Positions 7,732 to 16,707 are shown, counted from the first letter of the stretch. The stretch is 64,000 bases of DNA from Streptomyces ossamyceticus (GCF_001418475.1 NZ_LIQX01000029.1:24781-88780), one strand, 5' to 3'. The notes: generated by a model from the letters alone, not told the origin. A program made the numbers and translations.

Positions 7732-9165
7732 TCAGGACCCGTCCACCTCCACCCTCGCCCCTCTCAGTTCGCCCTGGCCGAGCGTGCGGAGTGTCTCGAT
7801 GACCTCCTCGGCGTCGGTGTCCGGGTTCACGAAGGCCAGGCGGAGGACGGTCGTGCCGTTCCACTGGGTCGGCACGCACAGCATGGCGCCCGATTCGGCG
7901 GTGCGGGCGGACCAGGTCGCGTAGTCCTGCGGGTCCCAGCCCGGACGGTCGAAGAGGAGCACGGACAGCTCGGGTTCGACCAGCAGACGGAGCCGGTCGT
8001 CGGCGCGGATGGCGTCGGCCACCAGGCGGCTGGCGGTCAGGGTCTGCTCCACGGCGCGCACGTACCGCTCGGTCCCGTGGACGGCGAGGCTGAACCAGAA
8101 CGGCAGTCCGCGGGCCCGGCGGCTGAGGTGGAGCGCCAGGTCCGTCGGGTTGTGGACCTCGCGGTCGATGGCGTCGAGATAGCTCGCCGTCTGGCTGTGC
8201 GCGGCGCGTGCCGGCGCGGGGTCCCGGTACAGCAGCGCGCAGCAGTCGTAGGGGGCGAACAGCCACTTGTGCGGATCGACGATGAAGCTGTCGGCACGTT
8301 CGATGCCCGCGTAGCGGTGCCGCACGCTGGGTGCCGCCAGGCCCGCCCCGCCATAGGCGCCGTCGATGTGCAGCCAGACCTGGTGGCGCTCGCAGGCGTC
8401 GGCGATGTCGTCGAGGTCGTCGATCAGACCGGCGTTGGTGGTACCGGCGGTCGCCACGACGGCGAACACCCCGGTCGTGGAGGTGAGCACCGCGTTCACG
8501 GCGTCTCCGGTGAGGTGCCCCCGCCGGTCCACGGGTGCGGTGACGACGGTGACGTCCATCGCCTGTGCCGCGGACCTGATCGAGGAGTGGGCGCTGTCGG
8601 CGCACACGATCTTCCAGCCGTCCGCGGGCCGCGGCCTCGACGCGGTCGCGGCGGCGCGGGCCGTGATGAGCGCGGAGAGGTTGCCCATGGTGCCGCCGCT
8701 GACGAAGCATCCCGCGGCGGTGCTCGGCCATCCGAGCAGTCCGGTGAGCCAGGCCAGCGCCTCGTTCTCGGCGTGGATGGCGCCGGCTCCCGACTCCCAG
8801 GTGCCCGCGAAGATGTTCGCCGCGCCGGTGACCGCGTCGAAGGCGAGCGCGGCACGGGTGGGGGCCGCGGGGATGTAGGCGAGGTTCGTCGGCGCGTTCT
8901 GGGAGCGGGTGGCGGGCAGCAGGACCTGGTCGAACAGTTTGATGGCTGCCGCGGTACCGATCCCCCACGGGGTGACGGCCGTACCGGCCGCGAGGGCGAG
9001 GTCGGCGGCGGGGCGGGCGCCCGAGACCGGGTCCGGGGCCTGCGTGATGCGCCGCCACGCGTAGTTGATGGCGGCGTCGACGATCTCGGCCTCGTCGCCC
9101 CACACGCCGTGGTCGGCACGGGGCCCCTTCTCCGCTGACATGCTGTCGCGTTGCGCTTTTTGCAT
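7732..9165 (-). CDS. PLP-dependent decarboxylase (group II, aromatic L-amino acid decarboxylase-like)
   Basis: A 477-residue fold-type I PLP enzyme of the group II decarboxylase family. Visible motifs are TSGGTMGN-like FVSGGTMGNLSAL, the Asp/Ala pair HIDGAYGG, and the cofactor lysine in VDPHKW, at about residue 300 from ATG 9165. The enzyme probably decarboxylates an aromatic or related amino acid; substrate cannot be assigned. An alternative start is ATG 9141. It is divergent from an Lrp/AsnC regulator with an 11-bp inverted repeat between them, so control by that regulator and amino-acid sensing is likely. Confidence 0.9.
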   Translation of the reverse strand: MQKAQRDSMSAEKGPRADHGVWGDEAEIVDAAINYAWRRITQAPDPVSGARPAADLALAAGTAVTPWGIGTAAAIKLFDQVLLPATRSQNAPTNLAYIPAAPTRAALAFDAVTGAANIFAGTWESGAGAIHAENEALAWLTGLLGWPSTAAGCFVSGGTMGNLSALITARAAATASRPRPADGWKIVCADSAHSSIRSAAQAMDVTVVTAPVDRRGHLTGDAVNAVLTSTTGVFAVVATAGTTNAGLIDDLDDIADACERHQVWLHIDGAYGGAGLAAPSVRHRYAGIERADSFIVDPHKWLFAPYDCCALLYRDPAPARAAHSQTASYLDAIDREVHNPTDLALHLSRRARGLPFWFSLAVHGTERYVRAVEQTLTASRLVADAIRADDRLRLLVEPELSVLLFDRPGWDPQDYATWSARTAESGAMLCVPTQWNGTTVLRLAFVNPDTDAEEVIETLRTLGQGELRGARVEVDGS

Positions 9166-9212
9166 GGCGCGAACCTAGAAACGCCCATCGGAATGCGCAA
9201 TATGCGTCGCGA

Positions 9213-9266
9213 AGATTGAGCAGACTGCTCAATCTGGCCCGGTACGCGCCCTGTCATACTGAGCAG
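9213..9266. promoter_or_regulatory. Lrp/AsnC-type operator in the decarboxylase-lrp divergent gap
   Basis: Arms AGATTGAGCAG (9213-9223) and CTGCTCAATCT (9225-9235) are a perfect 11-bp inverted repeat around a single A. A further half-site, TGAGCAG, is at 9260-9266, one base before the regulator's ATG. The placement 48 bp from the decarboxylase start fits control of both genes. Confidence 0.75.
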
Positions 9267-9267
9267 C

Positions 9268-9738
9268 ATGCGACATGTCGACGACCTCGACGCCCGGATC
9301 CTTCTGGCGCTCGACACGGATCCCCGGGCCACGACGGTCGCCCTCGCGGACCGGCTGGGCCTCGCCCGCAACACCGTGCAGGCGCGCCTGAAGCGGCTGG
9401 AGGAGAGCGGGCTTCTCAGGGAGCACAGTCGGCGTGTGGCGCCGGCGGCCCTCGGGTATCCGCTGACGGCCCTCATCACGATGTCGATCAGCCAGCGCGT
9501 GGGGCAGCCGACGCAGGAGGCGATCCTGCGGATCCCCGAGGTGGTCGAACTGCTCGTCACCACCGGCGACGGCGATCTGCTCGCCCGCGTCGTCGCGCGG
9601 GACACCACGGACCTGCACCGGATCACGAACCTGCTGCTGGAAGCACCCGGCGTGGTCCGGTCGAACACCACGATCGTGCTCCAGGAGGTGCAGCCGTTCA
9701 GTGTCCGGTCGCTCCTGCGGCGGCACGCCGGGGACTGA
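9268..9738 (+). CDS. Lrp/AsnC family transcriptional regulator
   Basis: A 156-residue regulator. The N-terminal HTH is at about residues 5-55 (LDARILLALDTDPRATTVAL ... ARNTVQARLKRLEESG). The C-terminal RAM ligand domain follows (VVELLVTTGDGDLLARVVAR). The family binds amino acids and controls their metabolism. It is divergent from the PLP decarboxylase, the standard arrangement for a local Lrp regulator. A half-site abuts the start codon, suggesting autorepression. Confidence 0.93.
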   Translation: MRHVDDLDARILLALDTDPRATTVALADRLGLARNTVQARLKRLEESGLLREHSRRVAPAALGYPLTALITMSISQRVGQPTQEAILRIPEVVELLVTTGDGDLLARVVARDTTDLHRITNLLLEAPGVVRSNTTIVLQEVQPFSVRSLLRRHAGD

Positions 9739-9881
9739 CGCGGCGCCGGTACGCGCGGCGCGGCGGACGCGCGGCGCGGCGGAGCCAGAGGACGTGACGG
9801 CGCAGGTGCGTGCGCCGGAGGGGTCCGTTCGCCGCCGTGGCGGTCAGGCGGAGTCCCGGACCTGCAACCGGAGCGGTTGGC

Positions 9882-9911
9882 GGGGGAAGCGGTCTCCTGA
9901 CCGCTTCCCCC
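9882..9911. terminator. bidirectional terminator hairpin
   Basis: GGGGGAAGCGGT pairs perfectly with ACCGCTTCCCCC around the loop CTCCTG. It lies between the convergent lrp and GH43 genes. There is no U-tract, as is common in streptomycetes. Confidence 0.75.
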
Positions 9912-9943
9912 GGGGGCGCGCCGGTCCACCGGGGTGCGCGCCG

Positions 9944-11458
9944 TCAGTCGTCGAGCGGCTCGTAGTCGAACCAGTCGAAATGCGCGGAGTCCGCCGAGGC
10001 GTACATCCCGAGGACCCGGCCGGTGAAGCCGCCGGCCACCTCGGTGGAGAGGTAGCGGCCGTCCAGCGAGGCGAGTGCGGTGAAGGTGCCGTCGGGTTCC
10101 TCGAATCCGAGGGTGACGGTGTCGGGGCCGGCGAGCGGATCGTGCGAGGTCCGCACCTCCCTGGTCTCGGCGCGGAGGACCACGGGCCCCGCCGGTGCGG
10201 GACGGGAGGCCACGATGGTGCTCAACGGGCCGATGCGGGCCCGGACCCGCACCTGGCCGGAGGAGACCTCGACGCTGTAGTGGTGCTGCTCGTCGAGGCG
10301 TACGGCGAGGCCGCCGTGCCCGTCCGCGACGTCGATGCAGGTGCGCACCCGGCAGGCCACGTGCTGCTGCCGTCGTCCCACGAACGTCACGTCGGGCTCG
10401 TCGAGTGATCCGCCACGGGCACGAAGGGTCAGCCATCCTGGCCGCTCCTTCGTGGTGCAGTCCTCCGCCGGGCGGTGCCGCAGGGAGACCCAGCGCGGGG
10501 CGAGTTCGCTCGTGTCGAAGTCGTCCCGGACCTCGGGCGCGGTGGCCGGGGCCAGGAGCGGCCAGGAGGGGGCGGGCATGGTGAGGGAGACCTCGCCGAC
10601 GACGGGCCAGCCGTCCACCCACTCGACGGGGGCGAGGCAGGTCTCGCGGCCGAGGACGTGCCAGCCGGGGGTGCCGCCGCCCGGGCGTACGCCGAGGAGG
10701 ACCATCCACCAGGTGCCGTCGGGGCCTTGGACGAGGTCGGCGTGGCCGGTGTTCTGGATGGGGTGGTCGGTGCCGCGGTGGGTGAGGATCGGGTTGGCCG
10801 GGCAGGGCTCGAACGGGCCGGTGGGGGACGGTCCACGGGCGATGGAGACACCGTGGCAGCGTTCGGTGCCGCCCTCGGCGATGAGCAGGTACCAGTGGTC
10901 GCCGACGTGGTAGAGGTGCGGTGCTTCGGGGGCCTTGGCGCCGGGTGTGCCGGACCACAGACGGCGGGAGGGGCCGAGGGTCTCCCCGGTGTGGGGGTCG
11001 ATGGGGATCTGTGCGACGCCCGCGGTGGTGCACCAGCAGGTGCCGTCGTCGTCCCAGGCGAGGTCGGGGTCGATGCCGTGGACGCCGGGCAGCCGTACGG
11101 GCTCGGACCAGGGGCCGGCCGGGTCGGTGGCCGTGAACAGCAGATTGCCGTCGCCGCTGACGTTCGTGACGATCAGCCAGAAGCGACCGTCGTGGTGGCG
11201 CAGGGTGGGGGCGTAGATCCCGCCCGAGGCGGGGGTCTCCTTGGGGAGACGCAACTGGCTCGGCCGGTCCAGGGCGTTGCCGATCTGGGTCCAGTGGACC
11301 AGGTCCCGGCTGTGGAAGAGAGGGACGCCGGGGAAGTACTCGAAGCTGGAGCAGGCGAGATAGTAGTCGTCGCCCACGCGGCAGACGGACGGGTCGGGGT
11401 GGAAGCCGGGGATCACCGGGTTGCTGAAGGTGTTGCCGGTATCGGGCAGGTTGGACAC
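9944..11458 (-). CDS. GH43 family glycosidase (beta-xylosidase/alpha-L-arabinofuranosidase type)
   Basis: A 504-residue enzyme with no signal peptide, so probably intracellular and acting on imported oligosaccharides. The five-blade propeller has the catalytic base in FHPDPSVCR, the modulating Asp in HGIDPDLAWDDDG, and the acid in EAPHLYHVGDHWYLL. Residues from about 325 form the beta-sandwich common to GH43 beta-xylosidases (VRDDFDTSELAPRWVSLR ... HFDWFDYEP). The GTG at 11458 is chosen because AAAGGA lies ~10 bp upstream and family homology begins at once. It is divergent from the GH5 endoglucanase, and CGAAAGT motifs in the gap suggest joint sugar control. Confidence 0.9.
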   Translation of the reverse strand: MSNLPDTGNTFSNPVIPGFHPDPSVCRVGDDYYLACSSFEYFPGVPLFHSRDLVHWTQIGNALDRPSQLRLPKETPASGGIYAPTLRHHDGRFWLIVTNVSGDGNLLFTATDPAGPWSEPVRLPGVHGIDPDLAWDDDGTCWCTTAGVAQIPIDPHTGETLGPSRRLWSGTPGAKAPEAPHLYHVGDHWYLLIAEGGTERCHGVSIARGPSPTGPFEPCPANPILTHRGTDHPIQNTGHADLVQGPDGTWWMVLLGVRPGGGTPGWHVLGRETCLAPVEWVDGWPVVGEVSLTMPAPSWPLLAPATAPEVRDDFDTSELAPRWVSLRHRPAEDCTTKERPGWLTLRARGGSLDEPDVTFVGRRQQHVACRVRTCIDVADGHGGLAVRLDEQHHYSVEVSSGQVRVRARIGPLSTIVASRPAPAGPVVLRAETREVRTSHDPLAGPDTVTLGFEEPDGTFTALASLDGRYLSTEVAGGFTGRVLGMYASADSAHFDWFDYEPLDD

Positions 11459-11520
11459 CCTGGTCGAGTCCTTTCGCCGACGGCCGGTGCCGCGCGGGGT
11501 GCCGTACCCGGCGGCGGCGT

Positions 11521-11554
11521 CGAAAGTTTTCGCTACTTCCTCTGGATACTTTCG
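11521..11554. promoter_or_regulatory. CGAAAGTTTTCG sugar-regulator motif pair
   Basis: CGAAAGTTTTCG (11521-11532) and the half-site ACTTTCG (11548-11554) lie 63-96 bp before the GH43 start. A third CGAAAGTT is at 11807-11814, 79 bp before the GH5 start. CGAAA-n-TTTCG inverted repeats are known in front of Streptomyces xylanase genes and are thought to bind LacI-type repressors. The rest of the 431-bp gap shows no gene. Confidence 0.6.
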
Positions 11555-11892
11555 GAACGAGGCTAGCCAGGGGTCGCCCATGGGGTCAATGGGCCCTCGC
11601 GTACCGCCGGGAGCGCAAGAACCCGGCCGATCAGGCCAGTTGACATCCGCCGAGAACCAACTCTGCCCGCCACTCTCGCTCCCGGTCACCGCGCGTTGTC
11701 GCTTCGACGCTTCGACGCCTCGGGCGGAGTTGCGGCCGACGGCATCTCCTCCGTCACAGCTGTGGCCCCGACCACAGCCTCGTGTTAATTTCTCCGCCGC
11801 TCATCGCGAAAGTTGCTCTGTCGAATCCGTATCCGTGTCGGCCTCGGGCCGACTCCACGTGTCGCACACCCCCACAACAGAAGGTGCACGTG

Positions 11893-13689
11893 ATGACGAG
11901 GAGACTCGCACGACTTCTTCCGCGACGGCGCCGGTCGTCGCGGACCCCGCGGAGACTGACGGCTCTCGTCCTGGCGCTCGTCCTGCTTCCGCTGCTGCCC
12001 GCCACCGCGCTGGCCGCCGATCCCCCTGTGCCGCCGCCCAGTTCCCCGGCCGCCCGGAGCGCGGTGGCGGCGATGCAGCCCGGCTGGAACCTGGGCAACA
12101 CCTACGACGCCATCCCCGACGAGACGTCCTGGGGCAATCCCCCGGTGACCAGGGCGCTCTTCCAGAAGGTCAAGTCACAGGGCTTCAAGAGCATCCGGCT
12201 GCCCGTCACCTGGGGCATCCACCAGGGCTCGGCGCCCGACCACCGGATCGACGCGGCCTGGATGGCGAAGGTGCGCCAGGTCGTGGATCTGGCGCTGAGC
12301 GAGGACCTGTACGTCCTGCTCAACATGCACCACGACTCCTGGATGTGGGTGAACAACCTCTCCACGGACCACGACACCGTCCTCGCCCGCTACACCGCGA
12401 CCTGGACCCAGATAGCGGCCGAGTTCCGAGACAGGTCGCCGAGGCTTGCGCTGGAGAGCATCAACGAGCCCACGTTCAGCGGCACGTCCGGGGACGATGA
12501 GAACTACCGGCGGCTGGCGGAACTGAACAGGGTGTTCCACTGGATCGTCCGCGGGTCCGGCGGCGGGAACGCGAACCGTCTGCTCGTGCTGCCGACGCTG
12601 TACACCAACGCCGACCAGGGCCGCCTCGACGCGCTGGCCACCGAACTGGCCGACCTGCGCGACCCCATGGTGGCCACGACCGTCCACTTCTACGGCTGGT
12701 GGCCGTTCAGTGTGAACATCGCCGGCTACACCCGGTTCGACGCCACCTCCGAGCAGGACCTCACCGGCACCTTCGACCGGGTGCACAACGCCTTCACCGC
12801 GCGCGGTATCCCCGTCGTCATCGGCGAGTACGCGCTGCTGGCCTACGACCACAACCGGCCCGGCATCATCCAGCGGGGCGAACAGCGCAAGTACTTCGAG
12901 TACCTCGGCGACTACGCCCGCCGGCGGAACCTCACCACCATGCTGTGGGACGCCGGCCAGTTCCTGAACCGCACCACCCTGCAGTGGCGCGACGCGGAGC
13001 TGTTCGGACAGATCAGGGCGAGCTGGACCGCGCGGTCGGGCACCGCCTCCAGCGACATGGTGTTCGTACCGAAGTCCGGGGCCGTCACGAGCCAGGAGCT
13101 CACGCTCAACCTGAACGGCACCGACTTCCAGGGCCTGCGGCACGGCTCCCACCCTCTCCTCAAGGGCAGGGACTACACCGTCTCCGGCAACCGGCTCACC
13201 CTGACGGCCGCCGCGCTCACCGCGCTGGTCGGCGACCGGGCGCCCGGGGTCAACGCGACGCTGGAGGCCAGGTTCTCCCGTGGTGTCCCCTGGCGGATCG
13301 ACGTGATCAGCCACGAGCGGCCGGTGCTGTCGAGCGCCTCGGGGAACACCGGTGGCTTGAGCGTTCCGACGCAGTTCCGGGGCGACATGCTCGCGACCAT
13401 GGAGGCGAAGTACGACGACGGCGGCAACGCGGGGCCGGCCGACTGGACGTCGTACCAACAGTGGGACACGGCCTTCTCGGCGTACACCGGCGACGCCATC
13501 AAGCTGACCGCCGAGTTCTTCACCTCGCTGAGGGACAACTCGCGCGTGACACTCACGTTCCACTTCTGGAGCGGCGCGAAGGTCACGTACCACGTCACCA
13601 AGTCGGGCAACACGGTGACGGGTGCACCCGCCCGATCCCGCTCACCAGTGCCGACGCCGTCCGTGGGAACACCACCCCGCTCCGGCTGA
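11893..13689 (+). CDS. secreted GH5 endoglucanase (cellulase) with CBM_X2-like and further C-terminal domain
   Basis: A 598-residue secreted enzyme. The Sec-type signal is about residues 1-42, ending TALAA. The GH5 barrel follows, starting AAMQPGWNLGNTYDA, with acid/base E192 in ESINEPTF and nucleophile E312 in VVIGEYALL. After the barrel comes a CBM_X2 immunoglobulin-like domain (SGAVTSQELTLNLNGTDFQG). The last region (GDAIKLTAEFFTSLRDNS ... VTYHV) is like the module usually following it. It should cleave cellulose or mixed beta-glucans outside the cell. Start choice: AGAAGG is upstream, with GTG 11890 or ATG 11893. The proline/serine tail is unusual and could reflect a late frameshift. Confidence 0.92.
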   Translation: MTRRLARLLPRRRRSSRTPRRLTALVLALVLLPLLPATALAADPPVPPPSSPAARSAVAAMQPGWNLGNTYDAIPDETSWGNPPVTRALFQKVKSQGFKSIRLPVTWGIHQGSAPDHRIDAAWMAKVRQVVDLALSEDLYVLLNMHHDSWMWVNNLSTDHDTVLARYTATWTQIAAEFRDRSPRLALESINEPTFSGTSGDDENYRRLAELNRVFHWIVRGSGGGNANRLLVLPTLYTNADQGRLDALATELADLRDPMVATTVHFYGWWPFSVNIAGYTRFDATSEQDLTGTFDRVHNAFTARGIPVVIGEYALLAYDHNRPGIIQRGEQRKYFEYLGDYARRRNLTTMLWDAGQFLNRTTLQWRDAELFGQIRASWTARSGTASSDMVFVPKSGAVTSQELTLNLNGTDFQGLRHGSHPLLKGRDYTVSGNRLTLTAAALTALVGDRAPGVNATLEARFSRGVPWRIDVISHERPVLSSASGNTGGLSVPTQFRGDMLATMEAKYDDGGNAGPADWTSYQQWDTAFSAYTGDAIKLTAEFFTSLRDNSRVTLTFHFWSGAKVTYHVTKSGNTVTGAPARSRSPVPTPSVGTPPRSG

Positions 13690-13800
13690 GACCCTTCGTC
13701 GACGGCGGCGCCGGCACGGCTGGTGCGTTCCGGATGACGCCGGATGAACGAGGATGTTCCGCGCATACCCTCTGGTCGCCGGCCTCGGGCGGGCGTCAGT

Positions 13801-14988
13801 TCAGGGGGCCGGCCGGTCGTAGATGTTGTCAGGTGTGACGACCTCGGTGATCGCGCGGGCGACCAGGGAGGAGGGCTCCTGGCCCTCATGGGTGATGTCG
13901 GTGTTGAGCAGCAGCACCAACGTCGCCTTCTTGGAGGGGAGATGGACGGTGACGCTCTCATAGCCCGGCAGGGAGCCGTTGTGGCCGATCCACCCGCCGG
14001 TCTCCAGGATGCCGAGGCCGTATCTGGTGCCGGGGAAGCCGGTCGGCAGCATCTTGAGCCGCTCCCGCTGGGTCTCCGCGCTGAGGAGCTTCCCGGTGGC
14101 GACGATCTCCGCCCAGCGGCGCAGGTCGTGCAGGTCCGAGATCATCGCTCCGGCGGCCCAGGCCCAACTGGGGTTCCAGTCGGTGGCGTCCACGACCTCA
14201 CCGGTGAGGATGTCGTCCGTGTAGCCGTGCGGGTGCGGCTCGGGGAACTCGGCGCCCCCCGGGAAGAAGGTGCGGTGCAGCCGGGCGGGGCGGAGCACCC
14301 GCTCGCGGAGGAAGTCGGCGAAGGGGCGTCCGCCGACCCTCTCGACCACGAGCCCCAGCAGGACCAGGTTGGTGTTGCAGTACTGGAAGGTCGTGCCCGG
14401 CGCGGCGGTGTTCGGGTGCCTGAAGCCGTGGCGGAGGAGCTCCGCCGGGGTGAACGAGCGGCTCGGATCGCTGAACAGCGCCTCGATGAAGTCCTGGTCA
14501 GCGGTGTAGGGGAACAGGCCGCTGCGCATCTCGGCGAGGTGGCGCAGAGTGATCCGGCGGCCGTTCGGTACTCCCGCGACGTACTTCGAGATCGGGTCGT
14601 CCAGGCGGATCTTGCGGTCGTCGACGAGTTTGAGCAGTGCGGTGACCGTGAACGTCTTGGTCTCGCTGCCGATCCGTACGAAGACGTCGGTGGTCATCGG
14701 CGTGCCGGAGGCGGTGTCGGCCACGCCGGTCGCCCGGACGTAGTTCCCCCTGCCCGGCATCCACAGTCCGGTGACGATCCCGGGGATGCCCGCCTCCCGG
14801 CGGGCCTCCTCGATGGTCCGGTCGAGCCGCGCGGTCAGTTCCGGTCCGAGGCCGTCCGGCGGGCACGCCCGCCGGCCGGGACGACCGGAGGACCGGAGGG
14901 CCGCGGCCGGGGCCGCCGTCAGCGGGGCGAGTACGGAGGCCGCGAGCAGCGCCGCCGAGAACTGTCTGCGGGAGGGGGTGGGTCGCAT
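13801..14988 (-). CDS. exported serine hydrolase (beta-lactamase/D-Ala-D-Ala carboxypeptidase family)
   Basis: A 395-residue class C beta-lactamase-fold protein. The N-terminus is Tat-like (SRRQFSAALLAASVLAPL). Catalytic motifs are S108-x-x-K111 (GSETKTF), Y203-x-N205 (YCNTN) and the third motif GHNGSLPGYES. The family includes carboxypeptidases, esterases and peptidases. HxG in place of KTG is typical of the carboxypeptidase side, so true beta-lactamase activity is uncertain. It is convergent with the GH5 gene. Confidence 0.9.
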   Translation of the reverse strand: MRPTPSRRQFSAALLAASVLAPLTAAPAAALRSSGRPGRRACPPDGLGPELTARLDRTIEEARREAGIPGIVTGLWMPGRGNYVRATGVADTASGTPMTTDVFVRIGSETKTFTVTALLKLVDDRKIRLDDPISKYVAGVPNGRRITLRHLAEMRSGLFPYTADQDFIEALFSDPSRSFTPAELLRHGFRHPNTAAPGTTFQYCNTNLVLLGLVVERVGGRPFADFLRERVLRPARLHRTFFPGGAEFPEPHPHGYTDDILTGEVVDATDWNPSWAWAAGAMISDLHDLRRWAEIVATGKLLSAETQRERLKMLPTGFPGTRYGLGILETGGWIGHNGSLPGYESVTVHLPSKKATLVLLLNTDITHEGQEPSSLVARAITEVVTPDNIYDRPAP

Positions 14989-15145
14989 GCGGTGCCTCTT
15001 CCGGGAAGGTCATCGGGTCAGTACTCGAAAGATCACCGTCCCGGCCCAGGCCGGGGACCACCGTCCGGGGCGCGCTCCGGTGAGTCCACTCGTTCGGCGC
15101 CCTAGGGGCGCCGAAGGGCTCTCCCGGGGTGCCCGGTGGTCCCGA

Positions 15146-15168
15146 CCATGGGGCCGGGTGACCCATGG
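15146..15168. promoter_or_regulatory. DosR/DevR-like box before the cNMP-binding protein
   Basis: GGGCCGGGTGACCC (15151-15164) fits GGGnCn-nn-nGnCCC. It is nested in a larger inverted repeat, CCATGGG...CCCATGG (15146-15168), 70 bp before the ATG at 15234. Confidence 0.5.
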
Positions 15169-15233
15169 CCGGGAGCGGGGCGCGGGACGACGCTGGAGGT
15201 GACAGGGTCCGTACGCCCGTTCCGGAGGTCGTC

Positions 15234-15698
15234 ATGAACGCTCCCCCCACACCCGGCATGCTGCGGGCGTTGCCCGCCGAGCACCGGCAGCGGCTGATGC
15301 GGTTCGCCCGCGAGGTGTCCTTCCCGCAGGGCGCCCGGATCTTCGAGGAGGGGGGCACCGCCGACCGGTTCTGGATCATCCGGACCGGTACGGTCGCCCT
15401 CGACATGCGGGTGCCCGGCCGCCGCCCGGCCGTCATCGAAACCCTGGGACACCATGAACTCATCGGCTGGTCCTGGCTGTTCAGCCCGCATGTCTGGCAC
15501 CTGGGGGCCGAGGCCACCAGCCCGGTGCGCGCCCACGAGTTCGACGCCGGCGCGATCCGTCTGATGTGCCAGGAGGACCCCGCGCTCGGCTTCGCCGTCG
15601 CCCAGTGGGTCGGCGGCATCCTCGCCCACCGCCTGCACTCGGCCCGCACCCGACTGCTGGACCTGTACGCGCCCTACGGCAGCGGCAGCCTCCTGTGA
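15234..15698 (+). CDS. cyclic-nucleotide-binding domain (Crp-like) protein without DNA-binding domain
   Basis: A 154-residue protein made almost wholly of a cupin-like cNMP-binding domain (LMRFAREVSFPQGARIFEEGG ... FWIIRTGTVALDM ... GHHELIGWSWLF). The C-terminal helix ends at the point where Crp/Fnr proteins would begin an HTH, and no HTH follows. It may be a stand-alone sensor. GGAGGT 6 bp before ATG 15234 supports the start. It is followed by a CBS-BON gene in the same direction and preceded by a DosR-like box. Confidence 0.85.
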   Translation: MNAPPTPGMLRALPAEHRQRLMRFAREVSFPQGARIFEEGGTADRFWIIRTGTVALDMRVPGRRPAVIETLGHHELIGWSWLFSPHVWHLGAEATSPVRAHEFDAGAIRLMCQEDPALGFAVAQWVGGILAHRLHSARTRLLDLYAPYGSGSLL

Positions 15699-15733
15699 CG
15701 GCCGACAGCCGACACCTCACCGACGGCATCCGA

Positions 15734-15840
15734 CCACCGGCAACGGACGGCCGGCGCCTGGCCACCGGCAACGGACGGCCGGCGCCTGGCCACCGGCAAC
15801 GGACGACCGGCACCTGCCCACCGACAGCTGACGGCGGTCG
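15734..15840. repeat. 28-bp tandem repeat, about 3.5 copies
   Basis: Units beginning CCACCGGCAACGGACGGCCG start at 15734, 15762 and 15790. A degenerate fourth is at 15818. They fill most of the gap between the cNMP-binding gene and the CBS-BON gene. The copies contain no stop-free conserved frame with a start, so non-coding. Confidence 0.88.
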
Positions 15841-15882
15841 TCCGGCGTTCGACGGCCCCCGTGACATGACGACCGAGGAGAC

Positions 15883-16587
15883 ATGATGCACGGCAGCCCG
15901 CACATCGTGAGCGACGTGATGACCCACACCGTCGCCGCCATAGGCAGCGGCGCCGCCTTCAAGGAGATCGTGCGGATGATGCACGACTGGAAGGTCAGCG
16001 CCCTGCCCGTCCTGGAGGGCGAGGGGCGCGTCGTCGGTGTGGTGTCCGAGGCCGATCTGCTGGCCAAGGAGGAGTTCCGCGACAGCGACCCCGACCGGTA
16101 CACCCAGCTCGCCCGCCTCGCCGACCTCGCCAAGGCCGGTGCCGTGACGGCCGGAGAGCTGATGACCTCCCCGGCCGTCACCGTCCGCGCCGACGCGACC
16201 CTCGCCGAGGCCGCGCGGACCATGGCGCACGCCCGGGTCAAGCGGCTTCCCGTGGTCGACGAGCTGGGCATGCTGGAGGGAGTCGTGAGCCGGGGCGACC
16301 TGCTGAAGGTGTTCCTGCGCGGCGACGACGAGATCGCCGAGGAGGTACGCCGGGAGGTGGTGTCGTACCTCTTCCCCGCGCCGGCCTCCGCCGTGCGCCT
16401 CACCGTCCGGGAGGGGGTCGTGCGGCTCGGCGGGCACGTCCGGGACACCTCCCTCGTGCCCGTGGCCGCCCGGCTGATCCGGGCCGTCGAGGGCGTCGTC
16501 GACGTCGAGTTCGACCTCACGGGGCACTCCGGCGGCTCGGTCGGCACCCCGTCGGGACACGAGGAGAGCGTCGTCCCGTCGTCGTGA
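15883..16587 (+). CDS. CBS domain pair plus BON domain protein
   Basis: A 234-residue protein. Two CBS motifs occupy about residues 8-70 (VSDVMTHTVAAI ... [22 protein letters not shown]) and 95-155 (LMTSPAVTV ... RLPVVDELGMLEGVVSRGDLL). A C-terminal BON domain follows (RLTVREGVVRLGGHV ... VEGVVDVEFDL). CBS pairs bind adenine nucleotides and BON often contacts membranes, so an energy-state sensor is plausible. Two paralogues occur at 45467 and 55243, both in the same putative stress regulon. GAGGAG before ATG supports the start. Confidence 0.9.
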   Translation: MMHGSPHIVSDVMTHTVAAIGSGAAFKEIVRMMHDWKVSALPVLEGEGRVVGVVSEADLLAKEEFRDSDPDRYTQLARLADLAKAGAVTAGELMTSPAVTVRADATLAEAARTMAHARVKRLPVVDELGMLEGVVSRGDLLKVFLRGDDEIAEEVRREVVSYLFPAPASAVRLTVREGVVRLGGHVRDTSLVPVAARLIRAVEGVVDVEFDLTGHSGGSVGTPSGHEESVVPSS

Positions 16588-16642
16588 CCCTCGACGGCGA
16601 CGAGCGCAGAGAACAAGCCGGCCCCGCCTGCTGACGCCGGCT

Positions 16643-16681
16643 GGGCACCGGCCGGGGGCTTCGCGCCTCCGGCCGGTGCCC
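16643..16681. terminator. terminator hairpin between CBS-BON and D-lactate dehydrogenase genes
   Basis: GGGCACCGGCCGG (16643-16655) pairs perfectly with CCGGCCGGTGCCC (16669-16681). It separates convergent genes and can serve both. Confidence 0.8.
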
Positions 16682-16707
16682 GCTGTCATGTCGTCGTCAT
16701 GTCGTCG

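Noticed and set aside
12175..13593. Long minus-strand frame over the GH5 gene
   Set aside because: Antisense shadow of a well-conserved cellulase.
13801..14988. Functional class C beta-lactamase
   Set aside because: The fold and SxxK/YxN are present but the third motif is HNG-type, more usual in carboxypeptidases and esterases, so resistance is not claimed.
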